Shown: piece by piece, positions 27,522-35,169 of the stretch
Layout: every line of letters begins with the position of its first letter
Numbering within the stretch: the stretch's first letter is position 1
Assembly: GCA_016702505.1 (NCBI GenBank)
Contig: JADJDU010000009.1
Span: 62,001 to 126,000 of the forward strand
Source: Microthrixaceae bacterium
GTDB lineage: Bacteria; Actinomycetota; Acidimicrobiia; Acidimicrobiales; Iamiaceae
Direction of reading: 5' to 3'
DNA: 64,000 bases
The notes under the pieces: generated by a model
Database searches by the model: none
Told to the model about the DNA's origin: nothing
What the model saw: only the letters and a program-made list of their open reading frames with translations
Program-made: the position numbers and the translations under genes

Positions 27522-29150
27522 TCACGCCTTGTGGGCCTCGTTTCGTCCAGGAATCACCAGTTCTGGCCAGTGGCCGAGGTCGCGGCGGAGCTGGCGGTCG
27601 TGGGTCACGACGACTACCGCTGCGGCCGTGGTGTCGAGGGCCTCGGTGAGTTCGTCGACGAGCGCGATCGACAGGTGGTTGGTGGGTTCGTCGAGGAGCA
27701 GGGCGTGGGGTCGGCCGGCGAGGGCGAGGGCGAGGTCGAGACGGCGTTGCTGGCCCATGGAGAGCTCCGCGAGAGGTCGAGCGGTGTCGGCAGCCGAGAG
27801 CAGCCCGAGGGACCGCAACGGCACGGTCGCGTCAACTCCCTGGTGACGGAGTTGGTGCATCCGGGATTCGTAGATGTCATGGACTCGGCGTCGGTCAGCT
27901 GACGGGGTCTCCTGGGCGACGATGCCGATGCGGGCGTTCGCCGCGACCCTCACCGAGCCCTGGTCCGCTTCGAGCTGTCCGGCAAGCACCGCGAGCAGGG
28001 TGGACTTGCCGGCCCCGTTCGGACCGGTAATCAGGAGACGGTCGCCGGATTCGAGCGCGACGGTGACCGGACCCGTGAGCCGGCCGTCGACCGCGACCTC
28101 CTCGACTCGCACGAGCGTCACGCCGGACAGCGTTGCCAGTTCGGGCATGTGGAACCGCAGCGGCGCCACCGGTCTCGATACGGCGTGGTCGGCGAGGTCC
28201 TCGATCCGTCGGTTCACCGCCCGCACCAGAGACGGTGCCCGAGTGGCGCGCTGGTGCTTGCCGGTGCCCTTCGGCGGACGCCACCCCGAACGCAGCCGGT
28301 TCTGCGCCGCCGAAAGGTCGTCGGCGAGGCGGGCCTCCTCGGCCAGGTGCTGGTCGTAGTCCTGCTCCCACCGGGCCATCGCCGCCGCACGACCGGCCCG
28401 GTAGCCCTCATAGCCGTCGCCGTAGACGCGGGGCCGTCCGTCGATGCTGGGATCCAGGTCGAGGATCTTGGTCGCGACGTCGGCGAGCAACACCCGGTCG
28501 TGGCTGACCAGGACCACCCCGCCGGGATGGTCGCGCAGCGCGGCGGTCAAGAAGTCGAGGCCGTGCTCGTCGAGGTGGTTGGTGGGCTCGTCGAGGAGCA
28601 AGAAGTCGTGCTGGGCGCCGAGCAGGCACGCCAGGCGCACCCGGTAGCGCTCCCCGACCGACATCTGCGCGAGTGCGCGGCTGCGGTCGCGCACCGCGCC
28701 GAGCGCGTCGAGCGCCAAGTCAACGCGTCGGTCGGCATCCCACGCGTCGAGCGCCGTCGCTGCATCGAGCCGCCGCGTACTCGTCGTCAGCACCCTCGAC
28801 CTGGCCGCGGCAGCCTCGTCGAGGGCCTGCAACGCGGCGCGAGCATCGGCCAGCTCCACGTCGATCAGCTCACCGACGGTTCGCGCGTCTCCAGCAGCCA
28901 GTTCCTGCTCAGCGACGCCGATGCTGCCGATCCGGCTGACCGTCCCCGAGTCAGGGCGCAGCGTCCCCGCGAGGACGTGCAGCAGCGTCGACTTGCCGCG
29001 ACCGTTCTCACCCACCACGCCCAGACGGGTGCCCGCGGCAATCGACACCGACACGTCGACCAGGACCGGCCGACCCCCTCGTTCCACGTGCACCGACGCG
29101 GCGCCGAGTTGGGCGCGCGACCGCGCCCGAACCTCTGTGTTGCGAACCAA
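27522..29150 (-). CDS. ABC-F family ATPase, antibiotic-resistance type
   Basis: This 542-residue protein has two ABC domains and no membrane helices: Walker A GENGRGKST at 47-55 and GPNGAGKST in the second half, signatures MSVGE and LSMGQ, Walker B LLLDEPTNHLD and LLLDEPTNHLS. The linker between them is long and basic (GWRPPKGTGKHQRATR), as in the ARE branch of ABC-F proteins that displace macrolides, lincosamides or streptogramins from ribosomes. TTG at 29150 with AAGGAA upstream is the start. It looks like cargo of the element; the drug class cannot be read from sequence. Confidence 0.8.
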   Translation of the reverse strand: MVRNTEVRARSRAQLGAASVHVERGGRPVLVDVSVSIAAGTRLGVVGENGRGKSTLLHVLAGTLRPDSGTVSRIGSIGVAEQELAAGDARTVGELIDVELADARAALQALDEAAAARSRVLTTSTRRLDAATALDAWDADRRVDLALDALGAVRDRSRALAQMSVGERYRVRLACLLGAQHDFLLLDEPTNHLDEHGLDFLTAALRDHPGGVVLVSHDRVLLADVATKILDLDPSIDGRPRVYGDGYEGYRAGRAAAMARWEQDYDQHLAEEARLADDLSAAQNRLRSGWRPPKGTGKHQRATRAPSLVRAVNRRIEDLADHAVSRPVAPLRFHMPELATLSGVTLVRVEEVAVDGRLTGPVTVALESGDRLLITGPNGAGKSTLLAVLAGQLEADQGSVRVAANARIGIVAQETPSADRRRVHDIYESRMHQLRHQGVDATVPLRSLGLLSAADTARPLAELSMGQQRRLDLALALAGRPHALLLDEPTNHLSIALVDELTEALDTTAAAVVVVTHDRQLRRDLGHWPELVIPGRNEAHKA

Positions 29151-29374
29151 GACCAGTTCCTTCCCAGTGGGTGACCATCACCGCCAACCGGCGCGGCCAC
29201 ACGCGATCCACGAACGAGCGACCCCTCCGTCGGGGTTCGCCGATCAACCCGGACGCGACAACGCGTCCCCGGGCTGGTGGATCAAAGGAAGATCGACTGC
29301 AACATGACAGCCAGGCTACCAACGAATCTGGCTCCTACCGGGCAGGTTCGCGGGCGCTATCCAGCTTGAGCGCG

Positions 29375-29408
29375 GGATTCGGTCCGATTCGCGGCTTACC
29401 TGGGCATG
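29375..29408 (+). promoter_or_regulatory. Transfer promoter motif, copy 3 (relaxase unit)
   Basis: GGATTCGGTCCGA is followed by TTCGCGGCTTACC and TGGGCATGG, where ATG at 29406 is the start of the small gene ahead of the relaxase. No ribosome binding site is present, so a leaderless transcript is likely. Confidence 0.6.
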
Positions 29409-29951
29409 GAACACGATCGAGTCCTCACGTTCACGCCCGTCAACCACCCGAACCGCCAGGTTCGCCGGGTCGGCTTCGATCTGTCGGACACCTACGTCGA
29501 GCAGTGCTGGTCTGCTGTCGTCGGGCCGAGCGCGGTGGTGCTGTTGCGCCGGATGCCCGAGCTGTGGCGCCACGAGGTCCCGGCCAAGATGCCCGCGGAC
29601 GAGCTGAGCCGCTCGATCGGGCTCGGGGGCGGGACCGGGCCGAACAGCCGGCTCATGGCGATCACCGATCGGATGGTCAAGTTCGGGCTCGTCCGCCGGG
29701 GTGGCGGACCGGACCGCTTCGACGTGTTCCTCGAGGTCGCACCATTGCAGGCCCGACAGCTCGAGCGCGTGCCCGAGTGGACCCGGGCCACCCATGAGCG
29801 GTTGTTCTCGGCTCACCTCGAGGGCTTCGACGGTGTCGCCGAGCACCGAGCGAAGGTCACCAACGCGGCGGTCGATCTGGATCGGTTTCGTGACCGAGCC
29901 ACCCATTCCGACCGCACCCCACCAGCAGCGCGTCAGGCCCTTGGGCGATGA
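29406..29951 (+). CDS. Conserved actinobacterial ICE protein, winged-helix-like
   Basis: This 181-residue protein (MEHDRVLTFTPVNHPNRQV) has no transmembrane segment. Residues ~65-105 (PADELSRSIGLGG...LMAITDRMVKFGLVRRGG) resemble a winged helix, followed by LPxxxxxHxxxxxAHL-type helices. It is known to me only as a gene found with MobF relaxases in actinobacterial elements. It starts at the edge of promoter motif 3 and ends 139 bases before the relaxase. A relaxosome accessory or replication-control role is possible but unproven. Confidence 0.55.
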   Translation: MEHDRVLTFTPVNHPNRQVRRVGFDLSDTYVEQCWSAVVGPSAVVLLRRMPELWRHEVPAKMPADELSRSIGLGGGTGPNSRLMAITDRMVKFGLVRRGGGPDRFDVFLEVAPLQARQLERVPEWTRATHERLFSAHLEGFDGVAEHRAKVTNAAVDLDRFRDRATHSDRTPPAARQALGR

Positions 29952-30041
29952 GCCTCAGGCGCCGTCCCGGCTCTCCCGGAAGCCCGGTCATCGCGGGAAC
30001 CCACGTCGGTTCTCAACGGCAGGTCTGGCGCGCACACATTG

Positions 30042-30066
30042 ACAGGTTCCCCTTCGGGGAACCTGT
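30042..30066. promoter_or_regulatory. Perfect inverted repeat before the relaxase, candidate oriT element or terminator
   Basis: ACAGGTTCCCC at 30042-30052 and GGGGAACCTGT at 30056-30066 form an 11-bp stem with a 3-base loop. A member of the CTATCCGGTTGG repeat family follows at 30070. It lies 24 bases before the relaxase start. MobF oriTs typically contain inverted repeats near the relaxase gene, but no nic site can be fixed. There is no T tract, which weakens the terminator reading. Confidence 0.45.
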
Positions 30067-30090
30067 TGGCTATCCGGTTGGCAGCTCGTC

Positions 30091-33000
30091 GTGAAGTTCA
30101 CCGTCACCCCGCTCGGCGGTGGCCGGGCCGACACGGCCCGGGTCGTGGACTCGATCGTCCGCTACCTGAACCCGCCCGCCGCCAAGACCCCCGGGGCGGG
30201 CGGCCCCGCTCCATCGGGGACAGAGGGCGCGGAGCAGTACTACGCGGACAAGGGCGAGGAACCGGGTCGGTGGCTGGGCCGCTACGCCGCGACCACTGGC
30301 CTGGCGGGGCCGGTGCAGCGCCATGACTTCGCGTCGGTGCTCGCTGGCCGTGATCCCCACACCGGGGAACGGTTGATCACCGCGCAGGGCTCGGCCGGTC
30401 GACGCCCGACGTTGGGTGCCGGGGCACACTCGCGGACCGGCACTCATGGCGAGCGGCTCTATGACGTCGCGGACGCTGCCGCGGTCCTCGGGGTCACGCA
30501 TCGCGAGGTCGGGCGCATGCTCGACGCCGGGACCCGCCTGGTGCTCGCGGCACTCCCGCCGACGGCCGGTCAAGGCTCAACCGGATATCCCGTTGGTCAT
30601 CCGGTTGGCGCTGCCGAGACCGAGCCCGGCGCGGCGTACCTGGTCCCTTTGGTCGATGAGGACGGTTCCCGATGGGTGAGCGAGGAAGAGCTGGCCCGCT
30701 GCCAACAGGCCCGCGACGAGGGCGTGACACCCGAGCAGGTCCGTGCCCTCGGTGGCCCCGAGGATCAGCTGTCGATCAGCGACGCAGCCCGCCTCGCCGG
30801 TGTGACCAACCGCTACCTGCGCGGAGTTGCCCGTTACCACGAGGACCACCCGGTGGAGATCGCCCAGTCGGTCGCCGCGGGTCGTCAGCCTCGCCGGGCG
30901 TACCTGGAAGCACATCGGGGCACGAAGGGCCGCTGGTTGGTCACCCGTGAGCACTTGGCCGAGTTCCTCGAACGACGACGACCACCGGCAGTGCGCGTCG
31001 CCTACGACCTGACGCTCACCACCGAGAAGTCCCTCGGGGTGTTGGCCCTGCTTGGCAACGACACGACCCGACGGGCGGTGCTGGGGTCGATCCAGGCCGG
31101 CAACGACTGGGCGCTCGGCTGGATCGAGGAACGTGCCGTGGGGCGCATCGACGGCCAACCAGTCGCGGCGCAGGGGTTGATGGTGGCGTCTTTCCGACAC
31201 CTCACCTCACGGGCACTGGACCCGTTCCCCCACCATCACAACGTCGTGCTCAACACCGTCCAGGTTCCCGACGGTTCCCACCGGTCGCTGTGGTCACGCT
31301 GCCTGTACCGCAACGCCCAAGCCGCGTCCGCGTTGGCGACCGCGGAGATGCGCCACGAGCTCGCCAGCCAGCTCGATGTGCGATGGCGGCCCGGCCGCAA
31401 GTCCGGATGGGAGATCGACGGCATCGACCAGGCCGTCGTGTCGGAGTTCTCGAAGCGCCGCAACGAGATCGACGACGCCCTCGCCGAGCTCGAAACCGAG
31501 ATCGGCCGTGGCGCGCATCCCGGCGAGGTCGAACACATCGTCTTGCGCACCCGGCCGGCCAAGAACCACACCCCCGCCGACGAGCTCATCGCCGACTGGC
31601 GGGCACGCGCCGAAAGAGCCGGTCTGACCAGCGATGATCTCGACCGGCTCGCCCCACCCATCCGTGAACCGGATACCCAACGGGATAGCCAAGCGGATAG
31701 CCAGCGGGATAGGACAGAGACCGTCTACCGACTCCTCGCGGCCGATGACGGGATCTGTGCCGGTGGGTCGGTGTTCGCCCGAGCCGACGCCATCGCCGCG
31801 GTCGCGAACGTCGGGGTCCCCGATCCCGACGGTGTCGCCCAACCACTCCTCGGTGGCGCGACCCAGGTCCTCGAGCTGACCGACGGGTTCCTCGCGTCTG
31901 GCCATGTGGTCGCGCTCACCGACGGCGACGAGCCGCTGTTCACCACCCGAGCGATGCTCGAGATGCAGAACCGCATCGCAGCACGGTTCCGGGCCGGTCG
32001 CCACGAAGGCACCCACCACGTCACCGACCACCACCTCGCCACCGCGCTCGCCGGCCACCCGCACCTGACCGGTGAACAGCGCGACCTGGTTCGGTCGTGG
32101 TGCCAAAGCGGCCACCGGTTCCAACCCGCGATCGGCCGGGCTGGCACCGGCAAGACCACCACCGTCGCTGCCTGCGCCGATGCCTGGCGAGCCGCCGGCT
32201 ACCGCGTCGTCGGTGCCGCGGTGAAGGGCGAAGCCGCCCGCACCCTCGCGGCGGCCACCGGGATCGAGTGCGAGACCGTCGCCTGGTACCTCGCCCACAC
32301 CGACCCCGACCAGCCACCCCTCGACGCCCGCACCATCCTCGTCATCGACGAAGCCTCCACGCTGCACGACCAAGCCCTCGACACGCTCATGGACATGGCC
32401 ACCCGTACCGGGGCCGCCGTGCGCCTCGTCGGAGACCCCGCCCAACACGGAGCGATCGCCGCCGGTGGGATGTTCCGGGTGCTCTGCGAACGGCACCCCC
32501 ACATCACCCCCGAACTGACCACCAGCCACAGGCTCCAACACCCCAGCGACCGAGCCGCCGCCGATGCGCTCCGTCGAGGCGACATCGACACTGCGTTCGA
32601 CGCCCTCGCCGCAGCGGGACACCTCCACGTCGTCGGTGATGACCTGACCATGTACCGCCAGATCCTCGGCCGCTGGTGGGACGCCCACCGCAACGGCGAC
32701 GACCACCCCATGGTCGACCGGCGCAACACCACCCGCCGACAACTCAACCGCCTCGCCCACCTCCTCCGAGCCGTGAACGGCGAACTCGGCGACGACCAGA
32801 TCCCCGCCAGCGGGGGACGCAGCTTCGCCACCGGCGACCGCGTCACCGCCCGCGCCCCCAATCGGGCCCTCCACGTCGACGGCGACCGCCACGCCTACGT
32901 CCGCAACGGCGCCCTCGGTACCATCACCGCCACCTACCACTACCCGAAACGGCCAGCCGAGGATCGAATCACCGTCGACTTCGACGGCATCGGCACCATC

Positions 33001-33372
33001 GAGTTGCCCCGCAGCTTCTTCGACCACCACCGCACCAACGCCGGCCGCACCGAGGTCGGCATCGACCACGCCTACGCGCTCACCAGCTACGCCGTCCAGG
33101 GCTCCACCCGCGACGTCTCCACCAGCCGAGTCGACGCCACCGCCACCCGCGCCGAGACCTACGTCGACATCACCCGAGGCCGCAACGCCAACCACCTCTA
33201 CCTCACCGCCGCCACCGACCCCCTCGACGGCGAAGCCCTCCCCCGCGTCCCCTCACCACCCGCGGATGTCGCCGTCGCCGACCGGCTCCACCGCTCCACC
33301 GGCGAGCTCACCGCCTGGGAACTCGCCCATCCCATCGAGCCCGCGGCCGCCGGACAGGTGGTAGGACGATGA
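30091..33372 (+). CDS. traA: MobF relaxase-helicase TraA
   Basis: This 1093-residue protein combines a TrwC relaxase domain and a RecD/TraI-like SF1 helicase. Candidate catalytic tyrosines are Tyr25 and Tyr50/51; GRWLGRYAATTGLAG and RDPHTGERL match the family, and the metal site is PHHHNVV with His381-383. Walker A GRAGTGKTTT lies at about 683-692 and Walker B VIDEAS at about 751-756; YAVQGST and VDITRGRN are motifs V and VI. It nicks oriT and unwinds the transferred strand. Unusually, residues ~120-300 insert two excisionase-like helix-turn-helix segments, and two places carry in-frame repeats. GTG at 30091 has no Shine-Dalgarno. Confidence 0.9.
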   Translation: MKFTVTPLGGGRADTARVVDSIVRYLNPPAAKTPGAGGPAPSGTEGAEQYYADKGEEPGRWLGRYAATTGLAGPVQRHDFASVLAGRDPHTGERLITAQGSAGRRPTLGAGAHSRTGTHGERLYDVADAAAVLGVTHREVGRMLDAGTRLVLAALPPTAGQGSTGYPVGHPVGAAETEPGAAYLVPLVDEDGSRWVSEEELARCQQARDEGVTPEQVRALGGPEDQLSISDAARLAGVTNRYLRGVARYHEDHPVEIAQSVAAGRQPRRAYLEAHRGTKGRWLVTREHLAEFLERRRPPAVRVAYDLTLTTEKSLGVLALLGNDTTRRAVLGSIQAGNDWALGWIEERAVGRIDGQPVAAQGLMVASFRHLTSRALDPFPHHHNVVLNTVQVPDGSHRSLWSRCLYRNAQAASALATAEMRHELASQLDVRWRPGRKSGWEIDGIDQAVVSEFSKRRNEIDDALAELETEIGRGAHPGEVEHIVLRTRPAKNHTPADELIADWRARAERAGLTSDDLDRLAPPIREPDTQRDSQADSQRDRTETVYRLLAADDGICAGGSVFARADAIAAVANVGVPDPDGVAQPLLGGATQVLELTDGFLASGHVVALTDGDEPLFTTRAMLEMQNRIAARFRAGRHEGTHHVTDHHLATALAGHPHLTGEQRDLVRSWCQSGHRFQPAIGRAGTGKTTTVAACADAWRAAGYRVVGAAVKGEAARTLAAATGIECETVAWYLAHTDPDQPPLDARTILVIDEASTLHDQALDTLMDMATRTGAAVRLVGDPAQHGAIAAGGMFRVLCERHPHITPELTTSHRLQHPSDRAAADALRRGDIDTAFDALAAAGHLHVVGDDLTMYRQILGRWWDAHRNGDDHPMVDRRNTTRRQLNRLAHLLRAVNGELGDDQIPASGGRSFATGDRVTARAPNRALHVDGDRHAYVRNGALGTITATYHYPKRPAEDRITVDFDGIGTIELPRSFFDHHRTNAGRTEVGIDHAYALTSYAVQGSTRDVSTSRVDATATRAETYVDITRGRNANHLYLTAATDPLDGEALPRVPSPPADVAVADRLHRSTGELTAWELAHPIEPAAAGQVVGR
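30579..30609 (+). repeat. Short-repeat units inside traA
   Basis: AACCGGATATCCCGTTGG followed by TCATCCGGTTGGC places three units of the CCGGATA/CCGTTGG family in frame, encoding GYPVGHPVG in the middle of the relaxase. Confidence 0.6.
31666..31713 (+). repeat. Four 12-bp direct repeats inside traA
   Basis: Units of the form CGGGATAGCCAA repeat four times with exact 12-base spacing, so they add four-residue blocks (DTQR, DSQA, DSQR) without breaking the frame. They belong to the same sequence family as the repeats at 27433-27511 and 30579-30609. Confidence 0.7.
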
Positions 33373-33390
33373 CCGCCGGATTTGTTGTCG

Positions 33391-33425
33391 GTTTTCGAGG
33401 CTGTTCGCGGCTTACCCAGGTACGG
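33391..33425 (+). promoter_or_regulatory. Transfer promoter motif, copy 4 (excisionase)
   Basis: GTTTTCGAGGCTG is followed by TTCGCGGCTTACC and CAGGTACGG. The excisionase start is 25 bases downstream with its own AGGAGG, so this copy drives a transcript with a leader. Confidence 0.6.
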
Positions 33426-33449
33426 AAACGCACCAGGAGGCCCAGCCCC

Positions 33450-33683
33450 ATGACCACCGAGACCCCCATCGACGACGAGGTCCTCACAATCGAAGAGGCC
33501 GCAGCGCTCCTGCGCATCAGCCGCAACGCCGCCTACACGCTCTCCCGCAAGTGGCGCGCCACCGGCGGACGCGTCGGGCTCCCCTGCATCGAGATCGGGC
33601 GCAGCGTCCGCGTCCCCCGCTCCGCCATGCGCCAACTCCTCCAGTCGGCCACCACCCACGACCCCGACGACCAGGTCGCCTGA
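33450..33683 (+). CDS. xis: Excisionase (HTH_17 / MerR-like DNA-binding protein)
   Basis: The ATG at 33450 has AGGAGG 9 bases upstream and gives 77 residues: LTIEEAAALLRISRNAAYTL is a helix-turn-helix followed by a wing (GLPCIEIGRSVRVPRSAM). This is the pattern of excisionase-family proteins that bend attachment-site DNA for excision. It shares the transfer promoter motif, which would link excision to transfer gene expression. The integrase lies 2 kb further on and is not co-transcribed. Confidence 0.8.
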   Translation: MTTETPIDDEVLTIEEAAALLRISRNAAYTLSRKWRATGGRVGLPCIEIGRSVRVPRSAMRQLLQSATTHDPDDQVA

Positions 33684-33693
33684 GACGCGTGCC

Positions 33694-34396
33694 ATGCGTT
33701 CACGCTGCGAGTACCTCACCGCCCGCTGCCCCTACGGCTGCGAGGTCTGGCTCCACCCCCGAGCCGTCGCCCCGCACCACGACCGATGCCCCCGGCCACC
33801 GCTGGACCGACCAGCGCCTACCCGTCACCCAGACCGTCCTCTCCGACGACCAAGCCGACCTCGCCCGCCTGATCTGCCCACCCGAGCAGCTACAGCGACC
33901 GGACTTCAGCGGCGACCGCCTCCTGAGTCCCCGCCCGGGGATGCGCCTCCACGACGGGCTCGTCGCCGGAGTCGTCGTCGAGTCCCCGGTGCCCGCCGTC
34001 ACCGGCCGGCGTTGGTGGACCGTGCTGCGCGCCGCACACGACCAGGGATGGTCGACCCACCTGGCGCTCGAACCCGAGAGCTTCCGCCACCTCGAGCAGC
34101 AGCTCGGGCTCGTCGACCACTTCGCCAGCTGCACCATCTGCAGCGACGACATCACGCCCAACCGGATGAAGTACCACCAGCAGACCAACTCCGTCTGCCG
34201 GTTCCTCGCCGACACCGCCGAGGTCCGAACCTTCTGGAAGCTCGGCTACCGCGATCCCTACCTCGTCCGGGGCGACGGCGTCCCCATCACCTGGACCGAG
34301 CTGAACAGCCGAGTCGCCTGGCGCACCCGTCTCCACATCGTCCGCTTCCGCCTCTGGACGGCAGTGCTCATCTCGGCGTCCAAGGCAGTTGCCTGA
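33694..34396 (+). pseudogene. Cys-rich hypothetical protein with one frameshift
   Basis: The ATG at 33694, 8 bases after the excisionase stop, opens MRSRCEYLTARCPYGCEVWL with a Cys/His cluster (C-x6-C-x3-C and HHDRC) that may bind zinc. At the C5 run near 33787-33791 the frame changes and continues GHRWTDQRLPVTQTVLSDDQ to a stop at 34394-34396, with a second CxxC-type motif (SCTICSDD). Joined, the protein is about 233 residues. I do not recognise a family. One extra C would explain the break. Confidence 0.5.
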
Positions 34397-34427
34397 CCAG
34401 GCGTCCGAGGACTTCTAGGATGAGTTG

Positions 34428-34451
34428 CTCTATCAGATGGATCTGATAGAG
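34428..34451. promoter_or_regulatory. 24-bp palindromic operator of the GntR regulator
   Basis: CTCTATCAGAT at 34428-34438 and ATCTGATAGAG at 34441-34451 are perfect inverted arms around GG. The palindrome ends 10 bases before the GntR start codon and replaces the usual ribosome-binding region, a position suited to autorepression. Confidence 0.7.
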
Positions 34452-34460
34452 TTGGCGACC

Positions 34461-34775
34461 ATGGACGCCATCCAACCGAAGTACAAGGCAATCGCCGACG
34501 ACCTGCGACGCCGAATCTCCACCGGCGAGTTCAAGGACGGGACCCTCCCGGGTATCTCCACGCTGCAGGCGCACTATGACGCCGCGCTCAACACCATTCG
34601 AGGAGCACAAGACATCCTCGAGGGCGAGGGACTCATCCAGCGCCAGCAAGGGCACCCGACTCGTGTGATCCGGACGACGGCAGACGAGCCAACCGTCGAC
34701 GAGCTGCTCGCCAGGGCCGAGGCCGCACTCAGCACTGCCGCAAGCTTGATAGCCGCTGCTCGACGAGCAGCGTGA
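34461..34775 (+). CDS. GntR-family regulator (KorSA-like)
   Basis: I use ATG 34461 (MDAIQPKYKAIADDLRRRI), giving 104 residues; 36 in-frame bases upstream lie inside the palindrome. It is a GntR winged helix (STGEFKDGTLPGISTLQAHYDAALNTIRGAQDILEGEGLIQRQQGHPTRVI) with only a short C-terminal helix instead of an effector domain. Small GntR regulators such as KorSA repress transfer genes of actinomycete integrative elements, so a repressor role is likely. It should bind the 24-bp palindrome directly upstream. Confidence 0.75.
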   Translation: MDAIQPKYKAIADDLRRRISTGEFKDGTLPGISTLQAHYDAALNTIRGAQDILEGEGLIQRQQGHPTRVIRTTADEPTVDELLARAEAALSTAASLIAAARRAA

Positions 34776-34791
34776 GCGCGCCCCTCACGCT
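34769..34791. terminator. Bidirectional hairpin between convergent genes
   Basis: AGCGTGAG at 34769-34776 and CTCACGCT at 34784-34791 form an 8-bp stem that overlaps the ends of the GntR gene and the convergent small gene. No T tract follows, so the call is tentative. Confidence 0.4.
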
Positions 34792-35075
34792 CCGAGACGG
34801 CGGATGAGATCAGCTCGGGTGTCAAGGGCCGACTCGAACCAGGCGTGAACGGCCACCCAGGTGATCGCGGCCAGGGGGCCGTCCTCGTCCTCGATCTCCA
34901 GCGCCCGGGCAATCAGGTAGCCGAGCATGGGGTTGTCTCCCTCCGGCCACGGAGGGTTCGGCTGGACACGAGTTCGCAGCGCCTCGACTCCCTCCTGCCC
35001 GTCGATGTAGCTGTTCACCCGCTCGCCCCATAGGTCGGCCGCGGGGCTGTCGTCGTTGTCGTCGAAATAGTTCAT
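34785..35075 (-). CDS. Small acidic hypothetical protein of the element
   Basis: The ATG at 35075 with AAGGATGG upstream gives 96 residues (MNYFDDNDDSPAADLWGERV). It is acidic, soluble and rich in Trp and Asp (YIARALEIEDEDGPLAAITWVAVHAWFESAL). No family is recognised. It lies downstream of a strong terminator, so it should have its own promoter. Long frames extending to 35429 are not supported because they cross that terminator. Confidence 0.5.
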   Translation of the reverse strand: MNYFDDNDDSPAADLWGERVNSYIDGQEGVEALRTRVQPNPPWPEGDNPMLGYLIARALEIEDEDGPLAAITWVAVHAWFESALDTRADLIRRLGA

Positions 35076-35125
35076 CGCACCATCCTTCTCCGTCGCCCAC
35101 GAGCACGTGGACCGGTGAACGCGAC

Positions 35126-35162
35126 AAGGGGGTCGGACGCCCCATCGGCGCCCGACCCCCTT
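35126..35162 (-). terminator. Intrinsic-type terminator after the 131-residue gene
   Basis: AAGGGGGTCGG at 35126-35136 pairs with CCGACCCCCTT at 35152-35162; further GC pairs fill the 15-base interior. It lies 8 bases beyond the stop of the upstream minus-strand gene. Confidence 0.65.
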
Positions 35163-35169
35163 CGTCGTC

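Noticed and set aside
29160..29405. Drug-responsive leader peptide and attenuator before the ABC-F gene
   Set aside because: Some in-frame ATGs exist upstream, but I could not identify a convincing leader ORF with alternative hairpins, so I do not list one.
31294..33195. A 633-residue open frame on the minus strand
   Set aside because: It is the mirror of the relaxase-helicase gene, which has complete catalytic motifs; the antisense product is Gly/Val-rich without motifs.
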